Source: Candidatus Tagabacteria bacterium CG09_land_8_20_14_0_10_41_14 (GTDB taxonomy: Bacteria; Patescibacteriota; Minisyncoccia; JAHISW01; Tagabacteraceae). From it: a stretch of 16,444 bases of DNA. Made by a program: the position numbers and the translations under genes. Of the stretch, positions 1 through 6,677 are shown piece by piece. The stretch's first letter is position 1. Every line of letters starts with the position of its first letter. Below the pieces are notes generated by a model. It searched no databases, was not told where the DNA came from, and saw nothing but the letters and a program-made list of their open reading frames with translations. The stretch spans positions 929-17,372 of the forward strand of contig PEZL01000022.1 of the NCBI GenBank assembly GCA_002774055.1, given 5' to 3'.

Positions 1-480
1 GCTGAAGTATTTAGCGAAGCGGCTCAAACTGTTGAAGTTGAACTTCCTGCGGAAGTTCAACTTCCCCAAATTGCCGCTGGTGTTTCGTCTGTCTTTACTT
101 CGGGAATGTCCAGAGGCATGTCCAATAGCAGTATCAAACGGCTTCAACAACTTCTTAATTCCGATTCTGACACTCAAATTGCAGCGTCCGGAGCTGGTTC
201 AGCAGGAAACGAAACAGAATATTATGGTTCTTTGACCAGAGCGGCAGTCCGGAAATTCCAAATGAAATACGGAGTGGTTTCTTCGGCCTCTGACGCGGGT
301 TATGGATATGTTGGTCCAAACACCCGTGCCAAACTGCAAGAGGTGTTTAGTGAGGCAGGCTCGAGTCAAATAACACCAAGTACGCCAACGGCCTCCGTAA
401 CAGTTGATGAACTTAGCGCTCAGATTCAGGCCATGCTTGAACAGGTTCAGGCGCTTCAGCTGGAATTGGAAGCAGCGTAA
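1..480 (+). CDS. Peptidoglycan-binding domain protein, C-terminal part (5' end outside window)
   Basis: The frame is open from base 1 to the TAA at 478-480, so the start lies upstream. The visible 159 residues contain one full PG_binding_1-like unit (roughly residues 40-115). It has the family pattern of SIKRLQQLL near its start, YYGSLTRAAVRKFQ in the middle and YVGPNTRAKLQEVF at its end. The first residues of the window (AEVFSEA) nearly repeat the end of this unit (QEVFSEA), so a second copy probably lies just upstream and the protein has tandem domains. The last 25 residues (DELSAQIQAMLEQVQ...) look like a short coiled coil. Such domains hold proteins on the murein wall. Secretion is expected, but the signal peptide is out of view. 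The family call is confident; any catalytic domain upstream is unknown. Confidence 0.85.
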   Translation, partial: AEVFSEAAQTVEVELPAEVQLPQIAAGVSSVFTSGMSRGMSNSSIKRLQQLLNSDSDTQIAASGAGSAGNETEYYGSLTRAAVRKFQMKYGVVSSASDAGYGYVGPNTRAKLQEVFSEAGSSQITPSTPTASVTVDELSAQIQAMLEQVQALQLELEAA

Positions 481-503
481 TAATGTAGAAAAGATTTGAT
501 TAA

Positions 504-542
504 CCAAAACCGTCAATTTGTTAACAAGTTGACGGTTTTTGG
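504..542 (+). terminator. Rho-independent terminator after the peptidoglycan-binding gene
   Basis: The left arm CCAAAACCGTCAA (504-516) pairs with TTGACGGTTTTTGG (529-542), with one extra T on the right side. The stem can continue through a U-G pair and TTG/CAA to a UUAA loop. A run of five T lies within the distal right arm. It sits 23 bases after the stop codon. Confidence 0.8.
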
Positions 543-556
543 TGTTGTAGTATATT
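529..556 (+). promoter_or_regulatory. Sigma70-type promoter for the sugar gene group
   Basis: TTGACG (529-534) and TATATT (551-556) are separated by 16 bases, each 5 of 6 to consensus. The -35 lies in the right arm of the terminator hairpin. The predicted start near 563 leaves a leader of about 37 bases carrying a Shine-Dalgarno sequence, GAAAGGAG, at 585-592. Confidence 0.6.
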
Positions 557-599
557 AAAAGACGGCGGCAATATTGAGTTTTTTGAAAGGAGAATAACG

Positions 600-1535
600 A
601 TGAAAAAGACGAAAGCAAAGATAAAAGTCGGTATTATCGGCATTGGCATGGTTGGCACGCCTCTTACGCGCTGGTTTGAAAAACAGGGTTTTGCGCGCGG
701 GAAAAATTTATTTTGTTACGATAGGGGAAAAAAAGAATTTTCCGACGATATTTCGGAAGCGAGAATTGTGTTTATTTGCGTCCCGACTCCTGCTTGTTCG
801 GATGATTCCTGTGATACTTCAATAGTGAAATCTGTTGTCAAAGATTTGCCTGATGGGAAAATAGTAGTTATCAAATCTACTGTTCCGCCCGGGACCACCG
901 CGAGATTGGCCAGGGAATATGAAAAGAAAATTTTTCTGTTTAATCCGGAATTTTTAACCGAAGCGCAGGCTTGGGACGATTTCAGGCGGCCAAATCTGCA
1001 GATTGTTGCTCCGGCCGATGAAAAAGCGCGTAAGTGGGCCGGCATTATCCTTGATTTGTTGCCTAAGGGGTATTTTCAATCTCCTTTCGGAAACAAGAAT
1101 ACTTATCAGTTTTACAACTTGAATTCCACGCAGGCGGAAATAGGCAAGTACGCCATTAACCAATTTGGAGCGATGAAGGTAACTTTCTTTAATATTCTTT
1201 ACGACCGTTGCAAAAATTGGGATGTGGATTTTGAAGATGTGCGGGCAATGGTGACGCATGATTCGCGGATTGCCAGTTCTTGGAGCGATCCGCTTCACGG
1301 AGATGTTCGGGGTTATAACGGATTTTGTTTCCCTAAAGATACCAAGGCAATTTTATTTGAAGATAGGACCTTTTTGGAGAAAAAAACAGGATTGATGGAG
1401 CTTACTTTTTGTGAGGCGGCAATTTTGTTTTTTCGGGCAATGGATAATTATAACGAAATACTTCATCACTTTCAGGGAACCAGTGTTGCGGAGATGAGCG
1501 TGCATGATAAGGAAAGGAGAAAAATAAATGAATAA
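600..1535 (+). CDS. UDP-glucose/GDP-mannose dehydrogenase family protein, short form
   Basis: This 311-residue NAD-dependent protein resembles enzymes that oxidise UDP-glucose or related nucleotide sugars to uronic acids in the cytoplasm. The N-terminal Rossmann motif is GIIGIGMVG (about residues 11-19). The family signatures CVPTP, STVPPGTT and NPEFLTEA follow. The equivalents of the catalytic Lys (AMKVTFFN, K193) and Cys (GFCFPKD, C243) are present. Only 68 residues follow the Cys, whereas usual family members are about 390-450 residues with a C-terminal UDP-sugar-binding Rossmann domain; most of that domain is missing. No frameshift is visible and the stop overlaps the next gene, so the short form seems natural. 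The start is supported by GAAAGGAG seven bases before ATG. The family is confident, the substrate is not. Confidence 0.85.
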   Translation: MKKTKAKIKVGIIGIGMVGTPLTRWFEKQGFARGKNLFCYDRGKKEFSDDISEARIVFICVPTPACSDDSCDTSIVKSVVKDLPDGKIVVIKSTVPPGTTARLAREYEKKIFLFNPEFLTEAQAWDDFRRPNLQIVAPADEKARKWAGIILDLLPKGYFQSPFGNKNTYQFYNLNSTQAEIGKYAINQFGAMKVTFFNILYDRCKNWDVDFEDVRAMVTHDSRIASSWSDPLHGDVRGYNGFCFPKDTKAILFEDRTFLEKKTGLMELTFCEAAILFFRAMDNYNEILHHFQGTSVAEMSVHDKERRKINE

Positions 1536-2505
1536 AGAAAGAGTTTTGGTTACCGGCGGTCTTGGTTTTATCGGCTCGCACATTGTTGATTTACTTTGCG
1601 TGAAAGATTATGAAGTGGGGGTAGCAGATATAAAACCGTATTCAGAATACGATTTTAAGAATCCGCTCGCTTATTATTTTCGTTTGGATATTTGTGATTA
1701 TGAAGTAGTCAGGCGGCTTTTTTCAGTTTTTGAGCCAAGTTATGTTTTTCACTGTGCCGCTCTGGCGCGGATTCAGCCATCGTTTGAAAATCCGGAGGAA
1801 TATTTCAGATCCAATGCTTTAGGAACGTACAACATTCTGAAAATTTCTAGGAAATACAATGTTAAGCGTGTTGTCTATTCGGCTTCTTCTTCGGCATATG
1901 GAGATGTTCAACAAATGCCGCTTTGTGAAGATATGGCGCTTACGCCCACGGCTTTGCATCCGTATGGCTCCACGAAAAGAATGGGAGAGATGCTCATGAG
2001 TGACATGGGTCGGATGACCGGTGGGCCGGAAACTGTTTCTTTGAGATATTTCAATGTCTACGGGCCGCGGCAGCCGACCGAAGGGGACTACGCGACGGTC
2101 ATAGGAATTTTTTTAAGGCAGATGAAAAACAGGGAGCCGCTTACTATTGTTCCTGATGGTTATCAGCGTAGGGATTTTACTCATGTTTCCGATGTGGCTC
2201 GGGCTAATCTTTTGGCCATGACTTCGTATAAGGTTGGCGACGCGGAAATTATAAATATAGGAACGGGCATAAGCTATTCCGTGTGGGATGTGGCGCGCTT
2301 AATTTTATTAAAAATCCCCCTTGATTCTGATGAAACTTGGCTGCTAAATTCCGGATTGTGCCGGATATTTCCTCCCCGCAAAGGAGAAGTTCGCGAGACG
2401 CTTGCCGATATTTCAAAGGCAAAAAAACTTCTTGGCTGGACACCCTCGATTTCTTTAAAAAAAGGGATAGCGATGACGAGAAAATATTTTTTTGCTAAAA
2501 AGTAA
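1528..2505 (+). CDS. NAD-dependent epimerase/dehydratase (extended SDR, GalE-like)
   Basis: This 325-residue extended short-chain dehydrogenase/reductase probably epimerises or dehydrates a nucleotide sugar. Visible motifs are TGGLGFIGSH (residues 9-18, NAD binding), the Ser-rich strand SASSSAYG, the catalytic pair Y146-x3-K150 (YGSTK) and the substrate-side motif LRYFNVYGPRQ. Family length is normal. The ATG overlaps the end of the preceding dehydrogenase by 8 bases and is preceded by GGAAAGGAG (1511-1519), so the two are translated from one mRNA and are probably coupled. Its partner suggests UDP-glucose, UDP-glucuronate or a related sugar, and the product probably feeds the downstream glycosyltransferase or surface polysaccharide. 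The exact reaction cannot be read from the sequence. Confidence 0.88.
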   Translation: MNKERVLVTGGLGFIGSHIVDLLCVKDYEVGVADIKPYSEYDFKNPLAYYFRLDICDYEVVRRLFSVFEPSYVFHCAALARIQPSFENPEEYFRSNALGTYNILKISRKYNVKRVVYSASSSAYGDVQQMPLCEDMALTPTALHPYGSTKRMGEMLMSDMGRMTGGPETVSLRYFNVYGPRQPTEGDYATVIGIFLRQMKNREPLTIVPDGYQRRDFTHVSDVARANLLAMTSYKVGDAEIINIGTGISYSVWDVARLILLKIPLDSDETWLLNSGLCRIFPPRKGEVRETLADISKAKKLLGWTPSISLKKGIAMTRKYFFAKK

Positions 2506-2510
2506 AAAAC

Positions 2511-2543
2511 AAACACGGTTGTTACAATACGGCCGTGTTTTTT
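2511..2543 (+). terminator. Terminator after the epimerase gene
   Basis: AAACACGG (2511-2518) pairs with CCGTGTTT (2533-2540), with a 14-base loop. The right arm merges into a run of six T (2538-2543). It starts six bases after the stop codon. Confidence 0.75.
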
Positions 2544-2551
2544 GTTATAAT
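2522..2551 (+). promoter_or_regulatory. Promoter for the glycosyltransferase, leaderless geometry
   Basis: A perfect TATAAT (2546-2551) lies six bases before the ATG at 2558, so transcription should begin at or next to the start codon. The -35 is weak: TTACAA (2522-2527) at 18 bases, or TTGTTA (2519-2524) at 21 bases. Both lie inside the terminator loop. Confidence 0.55.
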
Positions 2552-2557
2552 TCTGAT

Positions 2558-3742
2558 ATGGATAAAAAGGTGTTGATATTTTCCACCGCGTACCATCCTT
2601 TTATCGGCGGGGCGGAAGTGGCGGTTAAAGAAATCACCGACCGTCTTTCGCGTAAAGCTTCAGACGGCGAAGCAGAATTTCAGTTTGATATGATAACGGC
2701 GAGGATGAACCGTGGGCTTTCAAAATTTGAAAAAGTCGGAAACGTGAATGTTTTTCGTGTGGGTTGGGGGCTGGGCTTTTTGGATAAATTTTCCTTGCCC
2801 TTTCTGGGATACTTCAAGGCAAAAAAACTTCACGGGAGAAATAATTACGATTTAACATGGTCAATTATGGCCAGCCAGGCGAGCATTGCCGCGTCTTTTT
2901 TCAAGAAAAAATTTCCGGCCGTAAAATTGGTTTTGACTTTGCAGGAAGGAGACGAGGAGGAGCATTTCAAGAGATATGTTTTTGGAAATGATATTTTGTA
3001 CAAAATTCTAATCAGGCCGTGGCACCTTTTGATTTTCAAAAACGCCGATCGTACCACCGCCATCAGCGAATATCTGAAAAAAAGGGCGGTAAAAAACGGA
3101 GTTAAGGATGCGGTTGAAATTGTTCCCAACGGCGCGGACATCGGACTTTTTTCAAGGGAATATCCCGAAGACGAACTCACGGAGCTTAAAAAAGAACTTG
3201 GCAAGGGGCCGGACGACAAATTTATAATCACCACTTCGCGTTTGGTTAAAAAAAACGCGGTGGATGATTTGATAAAGTCTCTTATTGTTTTGGGAGGATA
3301 TTTTAAGATTCTTGTTGTCGGGGACGGGCCGGATATGAAGAAACTGCGAAAGTTGGCGAAAGAGATTGGCGCGGAGAAAAGAGTTTTTTTCCTCGGCCGC
3401 GTAAACTACGAAGATGTGCCCAAGTATTTGAAAATTTCGGATATATTCGTCCGGCCATCGCTGTCGGAGGGAATGGGCAATTCTTTTATTGAAGCCATGG
3501 CAGCAGGCATTCCGGTTATCGGCACTCCGGTCGGAGGTATCGTGGATTTTATTAAAAACGGAGAAACCGGGCTCTTTTGCGATGTTAAAAGCCCCAAGAG
3601 CATTGCCGATAAGGTAATGATTCTGGTACAGAATAAATCTTTGAGCGATAGAATGGTTGTAAGCGCGAAAAAGATGGTTGTTGAAAAATATGATTGGAAT
3701 TTAGTGGCTCAAAAGATGAAGAACGCGCTATCCACAGATTGA
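2558..3742 (+). CDS. GT4-type glycosyltransferase
   Basis: This protein of about 394 residues is a GT-B-fold glycosyltransferase that probably moves a sugar from a nucleotide sugar onto a lipid or polysaccharide acceptor at the inner face of the membrane. The N-terminus has the acceptor-side glycine loop (HPFIGGAEVAVKE). The C-terminal donor-binding half has VVGDGPDMKKL, the helix RVFFLGRVNYEDVPKYL and the E-x7-E motif in SEGMGNSFIEAMAAG, followed by PVIGTPVGG. The frame is open back to 2492, but residues encoded before 2558 cross the terminator and look non-coding. ATG 2558 begins the normal MDKKVLIFSTAYHP strand and sits six bases from a TATAAT box. No Shine-Dalgarno is present. Its position after the dehydrogenase and epimerase fits a surface-glycan role. 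Confidence 0.88.
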   Translation: MDKKVLIFSTAYHPFIGGAEVAVKEITDRLSRKASDGEAEFQFDMITARMNRGLSKFEKVGNVNVFRVGWGLGFLDKFSLPFLGYFKAKKLHGRNNYDLTWSIMASQASIAASFFKKKFPAVKLVLTLQEGDEEEHFKRYVFGNDILYKILIRPWHLLIFKNADRTTAISEYLKKRAVKNGVKDAVEIVPNGADIGLFSREYPEDELTELKKELGKGPDDKFIITTSRLVKKNAVDDLIKSLIVLGGYFKILVVGDGPDMKKLRKLAKEIGAEKRVFFLGRVNYEDVPKYLKISDIFVRPSLSEGMGNSFIEAMAAGIPVIGTPVGGIVDFIKNGETGLFCDVKSPKSIADKVMILVQNKSLSDRMVVSAKKMVVEKYDWNLVAQKMKNALSTD

Positions 3743-3743
3743 T

Positions 3744-3772
3744 TTGACTTTTTTAGTGGCGTTTGTTATATA
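3744..3772 (+). promoter_or_regulatory. Promoter for the small RNA-like unit
   Basis: TTGACT (3744-3749, 5 of 6) and TATATA (3767-3772) have the ideal 17-base spacing. The promoter begins two bases after the glycosyltransferase stop. No open reading frame follows within the next 200 bases, so the product is likely an RNA or a long leader. The nearby CTATCCACA (3728-3736) is one base off a DnaA box and lies in the end of the coding sequence. Confidence 0.6.
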
Positions 3773-3778
3773 TGAATT

Positions 3779-3868
3779 ATGTGAGTGTTTCCCGCTGTAT
3801 TGCGGGATCACATCTATGTCTGCATAAAGCCCCTGGTAAAACGGGGGTTTTATGTTATTACTTTTTTT
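3779..3868 (+). ncRNA. Candidate small non-coding RNA (or upstream part of a long leader)
   Basis: The predicted transcript starts near 3779. It begins with a bulged hairpin: ATGTGA (3779-3784) with TCACAT (3808-3813), and inside it TCCCGC (3790-3795) with GCGGGA (3802-3807) around the loop TGTATT. It ends with an 11-bp terminator-like stem and a T run. No reading frame of useful length fits. I do not recognise it as tmRNA, 6S, SRP RNA, RNase P RNA or a known riboswitch. Bases 3777-3787 are perfectly complementary to 3935-3945 in the following leader, suggesting base pairing in cis or in trans. Confidence 0.45.
3823..3868 (+). terminator. Terminator-like hairpin with delayed T run
   Basis: CATAAAGCCCC (3823-3833) pairs with GGGGTTTTATG (3844-3854) over 11 bp with one G-U pair and a 10-base loop. 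A run of seven T follows at 3862-3868, about 7 bases after the stem, which is later than usual. Confidence 0.6.
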
Positions 3869-3883
3869 ATAATTTGTTTGTTG

Positions 3884-3889
3884 TATAAT
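3884..3889 (+). promoter_or_regulatory. -10 box for the leader of the Cys-rich protein gene
   Basis: This is a perfect TATAAT, with transcription predicted from about 3896. No good -35 is present at 16-18 bases; that position is a T run. Confidence 0.45.
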
Positions 3890-3895
3890 AAAAGT

Positions 3896-4025
3896 GCCAC
3901 CGTACAAACATTGTGGTGGCCGGAGAGTAAACGGCACTCACATAAAGACATGGTATGAGGTTTTGCCTTCTCCGGCCTCTAAAGTGTTGGTGCAGAACAA
4001 TTATTATTAGTAATAATAATTATTT
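3896..4025 (+). promoter_or_regulatory. Structured 5' leader with competing stems
   Basis: This is the stretch between the TATAAT box and the ATG at 4026. GGCCGGAGA (3918-3926) pairs perfectly with TCTCCGGCC (3969-3977). GCCACC (3896-3901) can pair with GGTGGC (3915-3920), which overlaps the first stem by three bases. AGTGCC (3893-3898) can instead pair with GGCACT (3933-3938). These options exclude each other, as in a switch. Just before the start codon AATTATTATT and AATAATAATT (4000-4022 region) form an AT hairpin. No Shine-Dalgarno sequence precedes the ATG. I recognise no known riboswitch class. Confidence 0.4.
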
Positions 4026-5483
4026 ATGAAAAAGTTATTTTTATTAAGTATAATTTTTGCTTTAAGTATTAGTGTGGTATTCGCCCAGGATACCGCCGAA
4101 CAAGTTACCGCTTCTGACTTAGGAGTTGAGGAGCCGTCGCTTTTGCCCGACAGCCCTTTCTATTTCTTGAAAGAATGGCAAAGGAGTATTGGCAATTTCT
4201 TTACTTTTAATTCGGTGAAGAAAGCGGAAAGGTATTTACAGCAAGCCAATGAAAAATTAATTGAGGCAGAAAGACTGGCCGAGAGAACCGGCAAAGAACA
4301 AATTGTCGCTAAGGCAACGGAAAAATATCAAAAAGCAATGGAAAAAGCAGGAGGAGAAATAGAAAAAATAAAAGAGAAAGAAAAAGATAATCCCCGATTT
4401 CAAAACTTAATGGATAAATTTGCCGATAATGGTTTTAAGCAGAATTCTATTGTAGAGGATTTGCGGGAGAGTTTGCAGAATGCTTCGCTGGATATTAGAC
4501 AAAAAATAGAAATTAATCAAAAGGGGGCCGTTTCTAAATGCGCAGAGACATTGACCAATGTTGACGGTGAAAAAGTTTCAGAACGACTTGATAGAGTAAT
4601 GCCGGAAATTAAGGGCGATGCTGTTAGACATCTTGAATTATTAAAACAAGTTCAAACAAAACTTGAGGAGAAGCTGCCTGAAAAAGCCAGGGCGGTCGAG
4701 GTTCTCGAAAACGTTATTCAAAAGCAAACAGATAGAATTGAACAAAGGGTTCAAAATATTCAAGAATCGGAGCAGGCGGAGTTATTTAAGAAAAGAATAG
4801 AATCGGCCGCAGAAGAGGTAAAAACAGAAATTTTAAAAAGGAAGCCGGATTTACTGCAGAAAATTGAAGAAAGAAAAGACGAGATTATGGATTGCGCAAA
4901 GACTGAAGAAAGGGTGAACCGTAATCCTTTGGCGGGCTCAACCGACAAACAATGTTGTTCGGGATTAATTGAAGACAGAGTAAGTAAATCTTACAGTATT
5001 TGTAAAAGACCGAAAGAAACTTGTAAAGATTTGTGCGGAGATGGAACTTGTCAGGAAATAGTCTGTCAGGCAGTCGGCTGTCCTTGCGCGGAAACTTCGG
5101 AGACCTGTCCCCAGGATTGCGTAAAAGAATGCGCTGACGAGTATGAATATTTCTCAACGGTTTATAATAAATATCCCGACCATTGCTGTGAGGGATTAAC
5201 TGAATGGTCTTCGGGCATGGACTCAAGAATTTCAGTAGCAGACAAATGCTACGAAACCGGTTTGGTAAAAGGTTCTCCGGTCGGAACCTGCATAAATTGC
5301 GGAGATGGATTTTGCAGAAATATTGAAACCCCCTGTAATTGTTCGGCAGATTGCGCCGGGAAAAGTAAGTCTACTTATAATACTATTGAAGAATTTTGCG
5401 AGAAAGGATACTCAAAGTATTGTGACGCAACATTATCCAGTGTCCAAACCAGTGAGATTCCCTTATGTCAATTGTGCCATTGA
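4026..5483 (+). CDS. Secreted DUF5667-like coiled-coil protein with Cys-rich repeats
   Basis: This 485-residue exported protein has no recognised enzymatic motif. A signal peptide (MKKLFLLSIIFALSISVVFA, cleavage near residue 20) leads the protein. A segment matching my recollection of DUF5667 follows, with the pattern LPDSPFYFLKEW...FFTF and KAERYLQQANEKL at about 40-95. Long, charged, predicted coiled-coil helices extend to about residue 295. The last 180 residues are Cys-rich and contain a duplicated unit. CCSGL...CGDGTC...CPQDC is followed by CCEGL...CGDGFC...CNCSADC, a pattern suggesting disulphide- or metal-stabilised small modules outside the cell. It is first in a run ending in murB and is 42 bases upstream of a metallopeptidase-like gene. 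The function is unknown; an envelope or surface role is inferred. Confidence 0.8.
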   Translation: MKKLFLLSIIFALSISVVFAQDTAEQVTASDLGVEEPSLLPDSPFYFLKEWQRSIGNFFTFNSVKKAERYLQQANEKLIEAERLAERTGKEQIVAKATEKYQKAMEKAGGEIEKIKEKEKDNPRFQNLMDKFADNGFKQNSIVEDLRESLQNASLDIRQKIEINQKGAVSKCAETLTNVDGEKVSERLDRVMPEIKGDAVRHLELLKQVQTKLEEKLPEKARAVEVLENVIQKQTDRIEQRVQNIQESEQAELFKKRIESAAEEVKTEILKRKPDLLQKIEERKDEIMDCAKTEERVNRNPLAGSTDKQCCSGLIEDRVSKSYSICKRPKETCKDLCGDGTCQEIVCQAVGCPCAETSETCPQDCVKECADEYEYFSTVYNKYPDHCCEGLTEWSSGMDSRISVADKCYETGLVKGSPVGTCINCGDGFCRNIETPCNCSADCAGKSKSTYNTIEEFCEKGYSKYCDATLSSVQTSEIPLCQLCH

Positions 5484-5525
5484 TGATGTTAAATATTGGG
5501 TAAAGTAATTTTTTATATCTTGAAA

Positions 5526-6677
5526 ATGTCTTTTGAGAAATTCAAGGAGAAAAAAGAAGGAGAAATTACCGCCGAAGAAGAAATTGAGAAAAAGATTAAA
5601 GAAAATCCGGAAGGTTTTGTTAATTGGTTCGGCAACCTAAAGAACAGTTTGTCAGAAAAATTCTATAAAAGTAAAGTCTTACAAAATCCAAAAGTAAAAA
5701 ATGCTTTTATTTACGCCTTTATTCCTTTTGCTCTTTTAACGGCTAGCGGAGTTAAAGCAGAGACCCAAGGAGATGTTGTTTCTAAATTTGTTCACCAACC
5801 CAAAATTTATGAAAGAGAGAAAGAAAGACAAAGATACCAAATTAAACCCGAAGAATTAATATCTTTGGAGGATGAAAAGCATAAAGAGTTGCTGGCCGAA
5901 AGAATTAACGCGGAATTAGACGCCTTTGATAAATTATCCAAGCCATTTAAGGTTTTTGATTTAGCCGGCAGGGCTCGTTCTAAAATAGAAGAGTCAAATT
6001 CATATTTTAAAGAGATTTTAAGCTTAACTGACCCGGAGGAGAAGCAGAAAAAACATAAGGCGCGGGTTAGAAAAATTTTTGAAGACGGCAGATTGAATTT
6101 TAAAGAATTGGCAAAAACTTTTCCCGAAGCGTTGGGAGGGCTTTATTTAAGTATTTTTGCCCACGAAATGGGCCATAAACATGAAGCGCTGGAAAGAGGC
6201 GCTGAAAGCGCAAAAATTACACTTGGTTTGGGGGGCGGATATACGGAGTGGAAAGGAAAGCTTAGGGGCGAACATGCGCGAGCGGCTGTTATGGCGGCGG
6301 GTATTAACGCCAGTAAAAGATTTGGCGAATTTTTAGTGAACAATTTAAGAGAATCGGACACGCCCAGTCAGTTGCTGGCTTTGTCGGCTTTAATAGCCAA
6401 ATCAAATGGTATGATGTATTCAATGAGAAGCAATTTAGTTGCTGGAAGGAGTCCATGCGATGATATTATGAATTATGCAGAAGAAACTAATACCTCAGTA
6501 TCTCAATTGGGTTTAGGATTGGCCGCGGATTTTATTTTTGATAAAGACAATTGGGGTTTGGCAAAAATCGCTTTGGGGCAAGAAGGTGTGAAAATTCCCC
6601 AAAAGACGATTGCTCCAATGTATGAATTAGGAGAGAGCGGGCCTATTATTGGAATTAAATTTAAAGCAGTCTGGTAA
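5526..6677 (+). CDS. Putative membrane-anchored zinc metallopeptidase (HExxH, M50-like)
   Basis: From ATG 5526 the protein has 383 residues. A charged N-terminal segment (1-55) precedes one hydrophobic stretch (about 57-75, FIYAFIPFALLTASG) ending in VKA, which could be a membrane anchor or internal signal. A charged helical region follows, then HEMGH (H213, E214, H217), the zinc-binding and catalytic signature of many metallopeptidases. The text after it (EALERGAESAKITLGLGGG, then AVMAAGINAS) recalls the M50/site-2 protease arrangement of HExGH followed by a GG strand and an AGPxxN-like segment, but the classical NPDG motif and multiple membrane helices are not evident. The frame is open back to a TTG at 5496; ATG is preferred. 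The stop overlaps murB as TAATG. The substrate is unknown; the Cys-rich neighbour is a candidate. Confidence 0.6.
   Translation: MSFEKFKEKKEGEITAEEEIEKKIKENPEGFVNWFGNLKNSLSEKFYKSKVLQNPKVKNAFIYAFIPFALLTASGVKAETQGDVVSKFVHQPKIYEREKERQRYQIKPEELISLEDEKHKELLAERINAELDAFDKLSKPFKVFDLAGRARSKIEESNSYFKEILSLTDPEEKQKKHKARVRKIFEDGRLNFKELAKTFPEALGGLYLSIFAHEMGHKHEALERGAESAKITLGLGGGYTEWKGKLRGEHARAAVMAAGINASKRFGEFLVNNLRESDTPSQLLALSALIAKSNGMMYSMRSNLVAGRSPCDDIMNYAEETNTSVSQLGLGLAADFIFDKDNWGLAKIALGQEGVKIPQKTIAPMYELGESGPIIGIKFKAVW

Noticed and set aside
199..618. Minus-strand ORF of 139 codons
   Set aside because: It is antisense to a clear coding sequence and across the terminator, with no family-like sequence; it is a shadow frame.
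2492..2557. Upstream in-frame ATG at 2492 as the glycosyltransferase start
   Set aside because: The extra 22 residues would be translated from the terminator and promoter region, and the conserved N-terminal strand begins at 2558.
3918..3977. A tRNA with a GGCCGGA acceptor stem
   Set aside because: The interval is 60 bases, and there is no T-loop GTTCRA, no recognisable anticodon arm and no D-loop.
3940..3995. c-di-GMP-I (GEMM) riboswitch, suggested by CTCCGGCCTCTAAAG
   Set aside because: The other conserved GEMM segments (GCAAACC, GACGCAAAGCC and the tetraloop receptor) are missing.
5496..5525. TTG at 5496 as the metallopeptidase start
   Set aside because: There is no supporting ribosome site, and ATG 5526 has a TATATC six bases upstream, similar to other starts here, although no good -35 was found.
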